64,000 nt of DNA. Source: Pempheris klunzingeri. Lineage: Eukaryota > Chordata > Actinopteri > Acropomatiformes > Pempheridae. The DNA lies in the NCBI RefSeq assembly GCF_042242105.1, contig NC_092012.1, positions 8,747,470 through 8,811,469 of the forward strand. The letters are read 5' to 3'. Of this stretch, positions 1 to 13,076 are shown piece by piece. The notes below the pieces were generated by a model. The model saw nothing but the letters and a program-made list of their open reading frames with translations. It had not been told where the DNA came from and did not search any database. The stretch's first letter is position 1. The number at the start of each line of letters is the position of its first letter. The position numbers and the translations under genes are program-made.

Positions 1-2040
1 ATGACATCCATTTATCTCGTCAAATGTTTTACACAAAGTTAGCAGCATGCCTTGGGGACCTGTGAGGAGAATAAATCTGCACTTCCTGCCCTTACACTTC
101 TGGTAAAGTACGAGTTAACTTTAATCTGTACATTTCAGTTCCAGCCACACACAGAGACACGCAGATGATCCATATCTACGAGAGAGAATGAACTTTAAAC
201 TCTGTAACCCCACTTCACATAAATGAGAGTCATTAAGGTATTAAAAAAAGAGTTATTTATTAACCCTAAAGGTCTACATGCCTCTCTACATCCTGAGCAG
301 CTGTTAATAGCACTGTGAATGACCTCTTTCAGCAACAGAGTGCCCTTTGGAAGCTGGCTCACAGTCAGATTTTATACATCATGAATAATGCACATCAGTG
401 CACTAACCACCGTGTCTCACCCTCTTCAGTCAGTAGAAACCATATCTTTCTCTGTGTTTATCAACCCCTGTTACTTTCATCTAGATACAAACACACGCAT
501 GCATTACAACAGAGAGTGAGCAGAGGTGGTATGTTTGAGTCATCTTCTGATTAGAGCTGTGGGAGTCAAAAATATGCCAATATGGAGCTTTTGCAGGCCA
601 AGAGTAAGAGGAGAGACATGAAATAACAAAAAAAGCCTCAATTTATTCCGCCGCCTGGTTACTTCTGCAGCTCCTTCCTTGTGTATGTAGGCCTGCATCG
701 TGATGTGTCTTTACACACTGTTTACTATATGTCTGTGTGCATTGCGTGAGTGCGTGGATCTGTGGAAGTGAATCTCCAAAGTAAAAGTGACAAACGCAAA
801 GCCTCCAACCCAGAGAGTGACAGTGGAAAATAAACACCTCTCCCCTCCTGCTCCACTAGTCAAGCTCTGGTAGCAGCTGGCACAACACACCATCCTCTGC
901 TCCCCACTCCAGTCCACTGGCCTCTCAGGCTTGCTTAACACCAACCCTGCAGGCTATTAAAAACCCCTTTACTGTTGCTGAATGACCCGCTCTATTGTTT
1001 TCCTCAAGCCTTGTAAATGCAGCCAGAGAGAGTCTGCAAAGACTCCTTATTAGAACCTAAAAGCGGATGAAAAGGCCAAGGCAAAAGAAGTGGAAGTCAA
1101 GCTGTCACCCCTGTTTACTCCTCCTGCACAAAGAGCATTTTCCCTGACATTTTCTTAGTATTGATGCATTGTTAATGCTGTGTTTGTACTCTTTGAAATG
1201 GCAGCACTGATAGGTGACAGACTTTATTACTGAGGACTTGTTGCCACAGTATAAACAGACAAGATGGTGGACTTGAAAGTGTGTCTTGCATATGAGATAT
1301 GAATGCATGCAGCTACTGCAGAAGTCCAATTTTACAGCACACAGGAGGCACAAAGGGATCAGCACTGCACTGCTGTTCCCCTTATAAAAAGGAAAATATC
1401 TGAAAAGTTAACAGTCTGGAAAATGATTGTCCGTTTTAGCATTTACAGGGTGTAAAGAATGGCCTGGCAACCACTCATTTCAAAGAGGCACATATTGGAT
1501 GATTGAATGTTCAGTTATGAAATACATTACTGCCTACGAATGGAAAATAGGTTGCACGTGGACAGTAAATGTACAGCAGCGAATTTGGGGATGATTATAA
1601 CTGGGCCACAAGGAAGCTTTACAGCACTAAATAGCTTTTTTTTTTTGCTGCTCACCAAAACCACTACTAACCTCAGCAACATTCCCTGCTTGGCTTTTTG
1701 AACTGATAATGTTTAGAGGAAGGAGCGACAGGTGCAGTCGTGAGTAAGACAAATAGGTATTTTTTCTCTTCTTTCTTCCTTTGTCTCTTTTTGGCTGTCA
1801 TACATTCATCCTATGTGACCTTTGCAGGATGATTGGGCAGGAGCACCTGCGTCTGTGGTGCGCATATGTATCTATGTCTATCTGGAAAAATAAATAGGTT
1901 CAGCACCTGTGCAGAGTGTGACCTGCTCATGTCCAATACTAAAAATGACCCTGTTGTCACTGGCAACCCCAAACTGAGAAGCACTAATCAAGCTTTGGGT
2001 TTCATGTGTATGTCTTGCCCAATGTCAGAACCCAGGAATT

Positions 2041-2093
2041 GGTTCCAGCCACATGACCTGTAAGGATAAATGATATAGACAATGGATGGATGT
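2041..2093 (+). repeat. RTE/Rex3-like LINE 3' tail fragment
   Basis: The text reads as the degenerate end of a fish non-LTR element: a CCAGCC...GACC segment, then GGATAAATGATATAGACAA, then the ATGGATGGATG tail. Many teleost RTE/Rex3-type LINEs and dependent SINEs end with a similar ATAAGCGGTATAGA plus GGAT-repeat tail. Family assignment is from memory; only the 3' end is recognisable. Confidence 0.5.
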
Positions 2094-3249
2094 AATTTTG
2101 CATTTTTAGACATTGCATCTTTAGATACTTGAATTTTAATAATAATCTCCTAGTGGCTAGACACAGAGCAGTTGAGTTATTACTTTCAATATCTTTTATA
2201 CTTATTGTAAATAAGCAGTATTTTGTCTAAATTGTGGTTGAAATTAATGACCGACTGTATTCTATTCATTTTGAATTTGTTTTTTCTGCTGTCGAGACAT
2301 GAAGGCCAATAGCCAGCGAAAGATACACTCACACAGATTCACACACACTCACACAGTTGCCTCAGTCAGACGTGTGTGTTCTGCAGTGTTCCGGCAGATA
2401 AGCCCACAAGTGCCTCCAGCGTTGACTCAGTAAAGGCCAATCGGCTCGTCAGTGTTAGCTGCTGGTCCCGCTAATGGCTCATTCCTCTGGTTACTCTGGA
2501 ACGAGACCAACACAAGCCTCGGGACCCCGTCTCACAGCCCAGCTGCCTGGCACGCTGCAGAAAATGTCCAGATTAGCAAGACGGTTCATCCAGTGCTGAG
2601 ATTTATCGCTTTACTCAAATAACAAATCTGCCATAGAAATCTTGGATTAGTTTTCGAGATAATGAACTGTAGTGATGTGCCCGTCACTGCCATGGCACAC
2701 TGAGGTTTTACCAGATGGTATTTCAAATCACTGATTGGCATCTCAACTGTCTCAAAGACCAATAAAATTCTAAGATCAATATAGAGTATTGCATTAGTAA
2801 AAACAGAACGCTGAATACACACTTGCATTAGCTGACCAGCTGGTTTATTCATGCTGCACCATCACTACTACTTCCAATCATATTCGTGCAGGTTGCTGCA
2901 TGGGCATTATAACCGGACAGTCTATTGTCTCATGCCAAAATATTAGCCTGTGCTGCTCCCTCCACCACCCCCCATGTCTCTGGTAATATTTAACTAAGAT
3001 TTAATTTTTCATGACGCTAACATATAATGGGTGTCAGTGTGTGAACAAAATGGACACAACTAAACTGATGTTCACATTCAACAAGTGGAAAGGCCTTAAG
3101 CTGGTTCTGTACACTGAAGGACTGATGAGAGTCAGCAGGTAGAGATGAGAGTGAACAACTAAACAGGTAGATGTGGTCCGATGGCACTTTGGTGGACAAG
3201 CGGAGGATGGGATGTTGTGAAGACCAGAAACACAGCCAAGAAGATAGAC

Positions 3250-3780
3250 TCAAACGCTCGACATGAGGCAAACAGATGGTAAAAAGGTGCAGTTCTCTGT
3301 TGTACAAGGACAACAAAGACAAGGCACCAACAAACAGACACGATCAAAAATACTTACAACAAATACCACCTGGCTTGACTCAAAAACTCTCAACAAGATG
3401 CAAATACTGATTTGGATCGCTGGAACACAAGGCATAAGATGATCTGGCACAGGACAGGGGAAGACGCAGACAATATATACACCAAGGAAGTAAGCACAGG
3501 TGGAAACAATCAGGGCGGGGCAGATAATCACAGGAGCAGGAAACACACAAGGGCAGGACGTCAAGGGGCCTGAAACGAGCGGGAGAAGTTGAACCCCACA
3601 ATAAAACAGGACATACATGCACACACATGAACAAACTTTGACAAACTTGATGAGACCTAACACAGGTTGGGAAAGTTCCTCAGAAATGCGCGGGCCAGGA
3701 TGAAATGACAAGAGGCTAGAGGCAGGGACGGAGGAGCAGACTGAGCAAAATAGAAACTGAAGGAGCCGTCATGACAACGT
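3250..3780. repeat. Unclassified interspersed repeat remnant
   Basis: A purine-rich block on the + strand (CAGGGCGGGGCAGATAATCA, GGGGCCTGAAACGAGCGGG and similar) looks like a dispersed teleost element rather than unique sequence. It leaves a 153-codon open frame on the minus strand (3711 to 3250) that is cysteine-, valine- and proline-rich and lacks any domain I recognise. I read that frame as a by-product of base composition. Class and true ends are unknown. Confidence 0.35.
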
Positions 3781-4085
3781 GTTAATTAGTGAGCTTTAGT
3801 GGTGCTGGCAGGCATGTTTTGTTGTTTTGTCTTCAGCTACGCTAAGCTGAATGCTCATCCAGTAATAATTTACTGGAAATGTATCTTATCTTATCTGTCT
3901 TATTATTTTTTTGTTTTTCATCCATTTTCAGAGGCAGTGGGGTTAGCACACAGCTGCTGCAATACACCACATAATAGCCAGGCACATGAAAAAGCTGTTT
4001 TTCTGCATTAATGTGAATACACCATAACTCTTCACCAGAAAGTGGATAAACATATTTACCAAAATGTCAAACTCTTACTTCAAGG
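3780..4085. repeat. Diverged copy of a percomorph-type interspersed repeat (copy a)
   Basis: The left end reads TTAATTAGTGAGCTTTAGTG followed by GTGCTGGCAGG, and the right end ACCAAAATGTCAAACTCTTA. The reverse complement of 10782-10811 repeats the left-end motif (gtgctaattggtgggtttac then caggtgctgg), so copy a and the copy at about 10.6-10.9 kb are opposite-orientation members of one family. Confidence 0.45.
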
Positions 4086-5739
4086 GGGTATTAGTTTTCT
4101 AGCAGAATCCTTGTTGCCGCTCAATTTCTTCTGATCGTTCAGTCAGTGTCTCTGACTGAAATGAAAATAAATCAGTCCAGATGGCTATTTTTTGCAGGGT
4201 ACCACCTTTAGCAGAGCAGGTTTGGCTGGTCTCCATGTTCCACACTGGATGTATGTTCTGATGCAGCGCAGCAGAAACTGTTGACTCAGCGCTCTAAAAA
4301 CATCAGGCGGAACAAAGAGAGACTGTCTAGTCAACAGCCACGGCCAGAGAGCAGCAAGCACCTTACTAATCCTGATGTTAAAAGTAAACTTCACCAACTC
4401 CCAAAACACACTTATGTAACCACTTTGATGGACAGTCGGCTCCCACAGCTGGCTCGACATCGGCAGAGAACTCTCGTTCAGTAACGTGGTCCCGCACTTT
4501 ATACAGAATACCCACTTCATTTTGTGAAGAGTTTACATCGGAGGACAAGTGATGGAGAGAAAATAATGAGCAGGCAGGAGAGAAAGTGTGAAAGCAGGAG
4601 AGAGTTGAGTAGCAGGAAAAACAGTCTTCTGGACGTCTCTCCAGCGACAGCTTGGGCTCTTCTCTAACTCATTCTGACACTCTGGTTCATGCATGTCACT
4701 CATCCCAGCCTCTGGGTGACAGGCTGTATGTGATTGTGTGAGAGAGCTCGGACTACTCAGTGTCTCCATGTGCACTCTTCATAATCATCTACCCTCACTT
4801 ACTGTATGTGCTAAAATCTCTAGCCAGACTCTGAATCACCCACCTCCTTCCCCAGCACTCTGACTCACACCTTAAACAGCCTCATGTCCATTCTTCACAG
4901 TAATTTTTTTTCCACGCACTCCTTCATTTTTGCTTACATTCTTTGTCACTCTGGGATGTGCAAACAAACTCGAGACAGGGGTCAAGGCAAATGAGTCGAT
5001 AGCCACCTGCTGGTCCTCAGAAACAGGCTCCAGGCTGTGTGGTAGGGGGTGGCGGAAGAATAATTAGTCTACTTTTAACTTTGGACTAAAAACAGAAACA
5101 TCAAATCTGTTTCTTCTCTTTTCCGTTAAGAGTTAAACTTTTCTGTGATGATTGCAGATGTTGGCTATTTCATTGCATAGAAGAGAAGTTCGTTTAGGAA
5201 GCAACTGGTCACACATACTAGTAGGATCCAAATCCAAATAGCGTGCACAACCATTGGCCTGACAAGGCCGGCTTTATGGAGCAAGCTGTCACCTTTATCA
5301 GTGTGCCAGGGTTTCAGAAATCTATCCAGTTGGGTTTCTGAATATCAGACGCTCAGTGGAACAAAGAGCTGCTTCAGAGAAACAGGAAATAACAGTGACA
5401 AAGAGAGCCTGTTGATGAGAGGCACAGATCTGCCTAATGAAAACCACAGTTAAATGTCTGGGTGTTGCTATTCAAATTTAATGGAAATGGATAGCATAGT
5501 ACCGTGGTGAAACTTATCTATTCATCAAATAGTTTACATTTGGTATCTTTAACAGTCAGTCCTCACAGACTGACTGTTGAAAGTCTAGGATTTGTATATT
5601 GGAGGCTACTCTTAGTCAGTGCACAGAACAACTTATATGATGTCCAATAATGTATTTGTTTTTAATGTGCACATACTTTTTGATTACTTTCTGCCACACG
5701 GAAAATTGTCACCTAACTTTGCAATTCCTCTTAAATCTA

Positions 5740-5990
5740 GAGAGAGTTCTGTCTCGTCGGCCGTGTTTCCATCTGCAGCAGGCAGCTGTTTCCAGGGAAA
5801 AAAAGCTTTGATAATCCCACTGTTCATTACCTGCCCAGCACTAAAAGGTAGACAGACAAACGTAACAACTAGCTGTAGGTCAAAGTGAAGAAACTGAAGC
5901 ATTTAGCAGCTAAAGGAGTTGGTAGAGACCAAAACAGAGCAAGAGGAAGAGTGAATATTGGACTGATGTAAGATCAACATAATAACGACA
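5740..5990 (+). repeat. Interspersed repeat, copy 1 of a local pair
   Basis: Shares ordered blocks with 7820-8080 in the same orientation: CCTGCCCAGC (5830 and 7890), GACAGACAAA (5852 and 7908), an AACTAGCTG / GACTAGCTGGTGAAC block, and AGTTGGTRGAGACCAAAACA (5918 and 7983). The spacing is nearly equal, so these are two old insertions of one element. I believe the family is common in percomorph fishes; its class is unknown to me. Confidence 0.55.
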
Positions 5991-6425
5991 CGTCTCACAC
6001 TCTTAAGTGAAGTTGTTATTCTACTATTCATTCTTTTCACCAATGTCTGTTTAATACGGTGGGTGTTAATTTAACTCAAATAAACACTGGGAAGGTTGAT
6101 TTTAACACTTTTGAAGTTTACAACAACTGTCTCTCTGCAGGTTTGACATTGTCATACTCACCCACTCCACTCCAACATACAACAGGCCTCACCCCCACTC
6201 TCATGAAGTTGCACAAAGGAACATCAGTAGATCAAATCCAATGTATTGGGAAATGACTGTAGACAAAGACATTTGCCTGATTAGTTGTAAATGTCATAGT
6301 GGGCTAATTATATGTACATGAAATGTCATTTAGCTTCAGACCAACAAATGAAATGTCACCTCTGCACGGTCACATGAAATGCCACGGATAGGATTTCTCC
6401 CAATTGTTGTGCAGCATTCAACCTC

Positions 6426-6426
<1 letters not shown>

Positions 6427-6468
<42 letters not shown>

Positions 6469-6472
6469 TGTT
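6427..6472. repeat. (TG)n microsatellite
   Basis: Uninterrupted TG dinucleotides to about 6460, then TATGTGTGTG. Typical teleost dinucleotide repeat. Confidence 0.95.
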
Positions 6473-7819
6473 TGAAGAACACATTAACGCACACACAGAT
6501 AGGGTGACGGTGTGAATTTAACACGGTCACATAGCTGTCTGTTTAGATAAAATTATAATGACAACAAAGCAGGTGTTCCTCTTTGAATATGGGCTCATCT
6601 GTTATTCTGTGCTCCACTGGGCAATAACACCCCCATACACCCCCACCCCCCCTCTCCTCTCTCTCTCTCTCTCTCTCCGGACGTACATGTGGAGGAAGAC
6701 GAGGCGGATAACGTGCCCAGGGAACAGGAGGAAAAAGTGATCCCTCTTTCCTGGGCTTTAATCATAATAGGAGCTATCTGGTGTGTAATTTGTAACTGGG
6801 TGGCACCTAAATAAAACCCCTTTCTGTCCTCCCACTCCTCACATTCACGCAGACGTATGTTAAGCTGCTGGCATCACTGTATGAGGACACAGGCAGCCTT
6901 TGATGTTCTCTTGTAAGATAAATTGCGACTGCAATGGGACATGACATAAAATTGTGATCAATTTGGACTTTTAGAGAGACAGTGTGCAAAGAGGTTCTTA
7001 TCGGTGTACAGCTGTTTGATGTTATCCAGAGCAGATTCCTCCCATAGTCAGCCAACCACACCAGTGGCAGCTCCAGGAAGGACGCCGCCCTGCCTTGAAT
7101 GTGGCCGGTCACCTCAGCTTTCGCTTGTTCAGACTGGGTTCTGTATTGAGTTACTTTTGCAACTTTATTTTTCAAATCTATATTCCCCCTCAAAGTACAG
7201 TGTAGTTTCTTTGTCAAAGAAAACTTTTAATCAGCGGCATTTCTGTAAATCCAAGTTTGGATTTAGCCCTTGTTCATGCCAAAACAACTGAATCATCCAC
7301 GAGCAGTTTGCATCAGTGCTGTCCCTTCATATTTGCTGAGAATATTGCTGTCAGACTTTTTCTAGCACACAGAGTTCATTATGCAACAACAAAGTATTGT
7401 CAGTGAAAACAGGAGAAAGGAAGGACCCAGATTTTTATCACAATGGGTCGACAGAGTTGCAAAAGTCTGTTCGTCCAGATGGAAGTCAGCAGTTATATGT
7501 AAACATACAGTACTGACATCTGAGGGCGGTGGTTAAAGATCATAATAACAACAGGAAGGATGATCAAAAGATGAAACATGAGAGATGTACTGTAGAAGTG
7601 CTGAATCTTTTTCCAATATTCAGTGTACTGTGTTTTTGAAGGGAAAAAAACTGCATTTGTGTATTTAATTTCACTTAAAGGCACAGTACACTATCTGTTA
7701 ATCTGTTGATTTATCTAATGTCCTTTGAAAAGTACCAGAGTTACAAATTTGCTTTCAATCAAAGATGATTCCCTTTTTGTTTTAAAGTGTTTTTCCCAAT
7801 CAGTGCATTATACACAAAA

Positions 7820-8080
7820 CCTGGATCCACTCGTACAAATGGACAAAATCTGTCGAGGTGGAGCAGGGCAAAGTTCTCGGTGTTCACAACCTGCCCAGCG
7901 ACAAATGACAGACAAAGTTATCGACTAGCTGGTGAACATAGTGGAGCATTTCGTAGCTGAAGAGCCACAAATTTCCCTCAGAAGTTGGTGGAGACCAAAA
8001 CAAAGCTGAAAGGAGTGTGAAAATTGACTTACATTAATCAGGTGGACATGACTGACTCCAAATGAATGCTAATGTTGTTC
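7820..8080 (+). repeat. Interspersed repeat, copy 2 of a local pair
   Basis: Second copy of the element at 5740-5990, same orientation, sharing the CCTGCCCAGC, GACAGACAAA and GAGACCAAAACA blocks in order. It ends within about 290 bases of the splice acceptor of the tnfaip8l3 exon. Confidence 0.55.
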
Positions 8081-8367
8081 CGTGTCTGCTTGATGTGTGA
8101 AGAGGCGACTGTTTGCAAACACATTTGTTATATCATCTTCACAAGGTGATAATATGTCTGTGTTGTGTTTCGGCTTGTTCTGCTGCTCCCAAGTAGTCAA
8201 ACCTATTAATAGGTCCACTGTTTCGATGTATCAGTGCATGACAAGCTGCTGCTTCAGCAGGATCATGATTCTACACGATTTTTGGTCTTTAGAAAAACTA
8301 GAGAGAAGATTTCTGACCTTCATGACTAAGCCCAAACCACCTGTTTTTCTCTTTTCTCTCCTCACAG

Positions 8368-8930
8368 GACAGGAGAGCTTTAACTCACGCTCCCTGGCAC
8401 TGCAGGCCCAAAAGAAGATTTTGAGCAAAATGGCGACCATGGTGGTCGCCAACATGCTGACCGATGACACCAGCAGCGAGATCTTGGATGAGCTGTACAA
8501 GACGAGCCGGGAGTTCACCAAAAGCAAGAAGGAGGCCCACAAGATTATCAAGGACGTCATTAAGATCGCCCTGAAGATCGGCATCTTGTACCGCAACCAC
8601 CAATTCAGCCCAGACGAGCTGGACACAGTGGAGCGCTTCAAGAAGAAGATGAACCAGGCGGCCATGACGGCAGTGTCGTTCTACGAGGTGGAGTACACCT
8701 TTGACAGGAATATTCTGTCAGAGCTCTTGCTGGAGTGCAGGGACCTGCTTCACGCCCTGGTCGAGCAGCACCTGACCGCGCGCTCTCATGCACGCATCGA
8801 TCACGTTTTCAACCATTTTGCCCACGGCGATTTCCTGGCCGAGCTGTACGGGGACGGAGAGGAGTACAGACTCTCTCTGAGGAAGATCTGCAATGGCATC
8901 AACAAACTGCTGGACGAAGGAACGCTTTAA
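8368..8930 (+). CDS. tnfaip8l3: TNFAIP8-like protein 3, last coding exon
   Basis: This exon encodes nearly all of a TNFAIP8 (TIPE) family protein: 186 codons after a split first codon, ending in TAA at 8928-8930. Family hallmarks are [14 protein letters not shown] near the start, [62 protein letters not shown] and the C-terminal [11 protein letters not shown]. The family folds as an all-helical bundle with a deep hydrophobic cavity; TNFAIP8L3 (TIPE3) is described as a phosphoinositide-binding and transfer protein at the plasma membrane. The acceptor is TTTTCTCTCCTCACAG ending at 8367, and the exon begins in phase 1, so a short upstream exon must supply the start codon; I could not find it. 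The open frame continues left into the intron but lacks conservation there. Some positions ([17 protein letters not shown]) resemble TNFAIP8L1, so paralogue choice rests on the NHQF region and on synteny with scg3. Confidence 0.9.
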
Positions 8931-9510
8931 CCACCTGACCTCTTTCACCTCTAGCTTTTTCTCCTCTTGCTCCTTCTCTCGCTGGTCTATCCTGCCTCCT
9001 TCTATTTCCTTCCCACTTGCTCACCTCTGACCGCTCACATGCTCTACCTTCTTTTTGCTCTCGTCTTCCTTTTTCTTCTTCATCCATTCCCATGAAGCTA
9101 GTTGTAACATCCTGCTGCTGTGGTTCGATGAGGGAAATTTTTAGACTGTCTTTCCACTCAGTGGATCATTGCTGCACACTGGGACAGCCTGTATCACATT
9201 GTATGCATTATAGCGTTCCAAGTCATTCCCTTCATGTGCAAAAGTGTACTGTACCAATGGCCAAAAAGCATAAATTAGGTATATTTGGATAATCAGTGGT
9301 AGTAATATGTCTCTTTTTGTGTGTGCGTGTGTGTGTGTGTGTGTTTGTGTGTGTGTGTGCATACATGTGTTTGTATGGAATTTGCTTGAATAGCGTGTTT
9401 GTATATAAGACCAACTATGACATGGTGTGTCTATTATGTATCTGTGTCAATCTTCTCTACAAGGGTGTAACACTTGTCTTTTATTAAAGATTTCTTGTAA
9501 ACATTATTTT
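8931..9510 (+). terminator. tnfaip8l3: tnfaip8l3 3' UTR with candidate poly(A) signal
   Basis: After the stop codon comes pyrimidine-rich sequence, then a GT microsatellite (9318-9360), then ATTAAA at 9483-9488 followed by T-rich sequence. ATTAAA is the commonest variant poly(A) hexamer, so a cleavage site around 9500-9510 is plausible. The end is inferred. Confidence 0.55.
9318..9360. repeat. (GT)n microsatellite in the tnfaip8l3 3' UTR
   Basis: GT repeat with small interruptions (GTGCGTGTG, GTTTGTG). It lies within the likely 3' UTR. Confidence 0.9.
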
Positions 9511-10604
9511 GTAGTTCTTTTGACCACAATACCTCCAAGTGAACTCACAACATTTGAGAAAAGACGGGTTTCTTCCTCTCGTTGGCAGCTATGATGATAA
9601 TTTTTTCTTATGACTCATTTCTTAGACAAAGTGAAGCAAAACAATGATTTGCTAAGCAGTTACTTTAAGAATAATGCCTTGACTTTGCTAAAAAAAACCA
9701 TTTTGTTTTCTATTTTTTAAGAGCAAACAGCCATCATGATAGAAAATGCTTGGATGGATCGGATCTGGAAAATGAGCAACAAATGGTGCATTAAGCTACT
9801 ACTTTCCCATCCATTTGACCCACATGCACGCCGGTCATAAATTTCCCAACCCTCATTTTGAAATGAGCAGGAAAATCAGTGATTTGTCATTTCTGGTTCA
9901 TTAGATGCCCTCTGGTCTATTCTGCTCTCCAGTCCAGGAAAATATATTACTGGTGGCTTGGTGTGACTCCAGCTGAATTACTTTGGCAGCCAGTTGAGAA
10001 GAAGTCCAGTTTTATGTGTCTGTCTCCGAACATTGAACAGGCAGACCACCCACCCATTGAGCCTCCACACATGTAATCAAGTTAGTTAAGTAGTTAGTGT
10101 TTATTTAGATGTAACCGGATATTTAGAGAACGAGGGCGTCCATGACATTAACCATACACTTCATTTATCTCTATTACCCTTTGTTCTTTTTCTCTTTAGC
10201 TGATTACAGCTTCTTGAATCAGATGGTGCGGACGTGAGAGAGAGATAAAGCACATGAAACATATAATTCATAATAAGGTTTGGTTAAAGAATTGCTAAGG
10301 AAAACATATTCTTTTTTTGCGATCTAATCTCCAAAAAGTCTTTAGTAGTTTCTGAGGGGGGATGAGGGGTAATGCTATCCTCCTTGTTGGCAAAATGACC
10401 AAAAGACATTCCCCATATTAGGTGGTGTTTTAGACGCATCCACCTTGTGAATCATGTAGTAGTAAGCAGTCAACCACACATGTAGTTCTGGTCAGGTAGG
10501 AATTTCCATCATTATTTTTGGTCAGCACAATATATACCATCAACCAAAATTTCTCTCTCAGCCAACTTCTGTGCTTATAAGGCCCTGTTATCAAATGCAG
10601 TACT

Positions 10605-10945
10605 CTGAAAGGGACAGTTCAGCACTTCCCTGCCATCTTGCTTAGATGAGAAGATCAATTCAACTCTCATGGCTGAACTGTAAAAATGAAGTGAGAGCCA
10701 GCAGCTGGCTGGCTTAGCATAAAGACTCAAAACATTGGGAAGCAGTTAGCCTTGCTCTGTCCAAAGGTCAAAATATGTCCTGACCAGCACCTGGTAAACC
10801 CACCAATTAGCACATCATATGTTGTATAGGTCTTCTGGCTGTAGCTTCACATTTACAGTAATGACAGATATACGATTGGTTTCATACTTTTCATCTAACT
10901 TTTGATAAAGAAAACAAATACCTACATATCAAATTATTCCTTTAA
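10605..10945. repeat. Interspersed repeat of the same family as copy a (copy b)
   Basis: Recognised by GGCTTAGCATAAAGACTC, CTTGCTCTGTCCAAAGGTCA, CCAGCACCTGG and the end CAAATTATTCCTTTAAC. Parts match copy a at 3780-4085 in reverse orientation and copy c in scg3 intron 9 in the same orientation. I associate the family with percomorph genomes; class unknown. Confidence 0.5.
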
Positions 10946-12989
10946 CCCTAATGTAAGTCGAATTACAGTTCACCACAGTAGTATTACATCGAAATTGGGG
11001 ACTCACAAGAGACAAATAAAAAAAACTGGTCAAAATTGATATAATACGTGCTGACCTTTGGGTTCGGGTACTACAATTCCCATAATGCAACCAACAGCAT
11101 ATTTTCTTTATACCCACATTGCCTGATATTAACCCACATTCAAACTCCATGCCCCAAGTGTGTGACAAAGCCTCAAAGCCCATGCAAAAATAACCAATGA
11201 GATCATTTGGGGTCATTTTCTCAGACTCAACAAAGTTCCTCCAGAACCACAGATGACATTATACAGCTGTTATCATAGGCTGAGTCGTACTCAGTACAAT
11301 TACCTATAATTGAAAAAAATATATTGTTAAAAAAATAAAAGATCAGTGCAATATTTCTGTTGAGATGGGCAAAAATCAAAACAAATGTGTCTATAAGGTG
11401 TCGTTAACTGTCAGTAACACTGGGAGGTCATGTTTGATCCCCACTGCAGGATTTGTGACCTTTCAAAATGTCCTTGAGGAATACAGAGAATTACTGGCTC
11501 ACTCACTATAACTGCCTGAAGGTGGTAACATTTAAACGAACAGCTACTAAATGGGAAAAAGGAGGAAATTATAAAACTGGATTTGGCAGTGTGACAGATG
11601 TGCAGTGGTATTTTACCAACAATTAAGTTTCATTAAACCAATTTTCATGCAAATAAACATGATACACTTTTTGTACGTTTGTAGCCTCGTCCTTTTTTCT
11701 GGTTCTGTGTAAGGTCTCCATCTGCTCTTTGTTCTCCACTGTGCGTTTAATTAAGAGGAAAGCATGGACCTCTGGTGGTGAAGATAAATACTTCACCGAG
11801 AGCGATGCTATCAAGCTTACAACTGTAAGTGATAAAAACCAGTAGGACTAATTAGACACAAGATGCCCACATCAAGCTTTATCAAAAGTATTCCACTGTG
11901 TTACAATGTGCCATAACTGCTCTTTAAATGGAACAGAGAAGCCACTTCAGATGGGGCCTATTTACACAGGCCTGGTGACCACAGATAGCAATCTGAATCA
12001 AAGAATGGCTGGACGTGTCCACACAAAGGGTTGTTTGTCCAAAATAACCACAGGGTTTCTTGGAAAAAAAACAAATAAAGTGTCCACTGTATAGTGTTTG
12101 AAAAGGCTGTAAATAGATGAAATATCAAAAGCCTCCATGGTTTCCTCTGAAATGAATCCTTAGGTCACCAGTCCAGTCTTTTAAGTCCTACAAACAGTTT
12201 GCCCTTGGCTCTGATATAAAGAGAAAATTCACGTTCATCCATCTCTGCTTTGCTCGCTGGAGACATCCTCTGTTTAGACGTTTCCAGAAGAGAATCAGAG
12301 GCCATTTACAAATGACACAAAAGGACAAACAAACACCATGTCAACAGTACACTCCTCCACCTCTCCCTCACAAACACACACTTCTTGTGCACACACAGCA
12401 AGCGACGATGATTCGCAAATTACAGTTGCTTGTCAGGTGCATTTCACAAATGTTGAGAAACTTCAATCGTCAACCTTCTAGAAATGTTAATAAATGTTTT
12501 ATATCCTATGCTCAAATCAGAGAGAGAGTTTATTGTACTTTATATAATGCTGGGTAGGCTAGCTTGTGAGTTTCCCACGAGGATCAGTAAAGTACATATT
12601 AAATATATGTTCATATGTTCATTTAAGATGGAGCAGTGCATTGTCACTTCAGTCTGATGAGGAGCAGTGGTCCTTGAAACGTCACTTGGATGTAATAAAT
12701 AAATGGATACTGCAGCCCTAGAAGCTGGTAGCTCATCTTTATGCTAGCAGCATCTGTCTTGCTCTATAAATCTGAATAAACACACTGGCTCCACCATCCC
12801 AGGTGCAAATAGCATTGTTGTCTTCTGAAACCCACGTTCAATTAGCACCTGCCATAAACTGTCTTAACTCTTCACCTGTCTATAATTTATTACCAAATGA
12901 GTGTCCATAATTAGCTCATGTGGGGATTCTTGAATCCTTAATTTTGAATTCCTGAATCGTTGGGTCTCTTAATTAAACAGTTTGGTCTT

Positions 12990-13076
12990 GACCTGCTCTT
13001 TATGGAAAACATCTTGAGATAACATTGTTATGAATTGGCGCTATATAAATAAAGATTGATTGATTGAATTAATGAA
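12990..13076 (+). repeat. Teleost LINE/SINE 3' tail
   Basis: Contains ATCTTGAGATAACATTGTTA, then TTGGCGCTATATAAATAAAG, then a degenerate TGAT/GAAT repeat. This is a very common 3' tail of a fish non-LTR element, possibly L2 clade, but the clade is uncertain from the tail alone. Confidence 0.6.

Larger units (their letters stand above)
1..8367. other. Non-coding stretch upstream of the last tnfaip8l3 exon (probable intron or upstream DNA)
   Basis: No reading frame here looks like a conserved protein. Because the tnfaip8l3 exon at 8368 opens with a splice acceptor and lacks a start codon, at least the right part of this stretch should be intron; the first coding exon was not found and may lie left of the window. 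The stretch holds several diverged interspersed repeats (listed separately), a GT microsatellite near 6.43 kb and a CT run at about 6652-6678. The block around 2380-2600 is less AT-rich and repeat-free, so it could be regulatory, but nothing proves that. Confidence 0.6.

Noticed and set aside
3250..3711. 153-codon minus-strand open frame
   Set aside because: Cysteine-, valine- and proline-rich with no domain, embedded in repeat-like sequence; no splice or start context supports a gene.
4185..4520. 111-codon minus-strand open frame
   Set aside because: Composition and sequence resemble no family I know; no start context, and neighbouring sequence looks like dispersed repeats.
7725..7928. Candidate first exon of tnfaip8l3 starting MDKICRGG (7839)
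   Set aside because: Located within a diverged repeat that also occurs at 5.8 kb; no donor in the required phase and no family similarity.
8097..8367. Upstream extension of the tnfaip8l3 frame with an in-frame Met
   Set aside because: The extension crosses a clear polypyrimidine tract and CAG acceptor at 8367, and its residues do not resemble the family; it is intron read-through.
11760..11785. Third CTCF-like motif (CCACCAGAGGTCC on the minus strand)
   Set aside because: The G to T change falls in the GGC core, which is poorly tolerated; weaker than the two sites reported.
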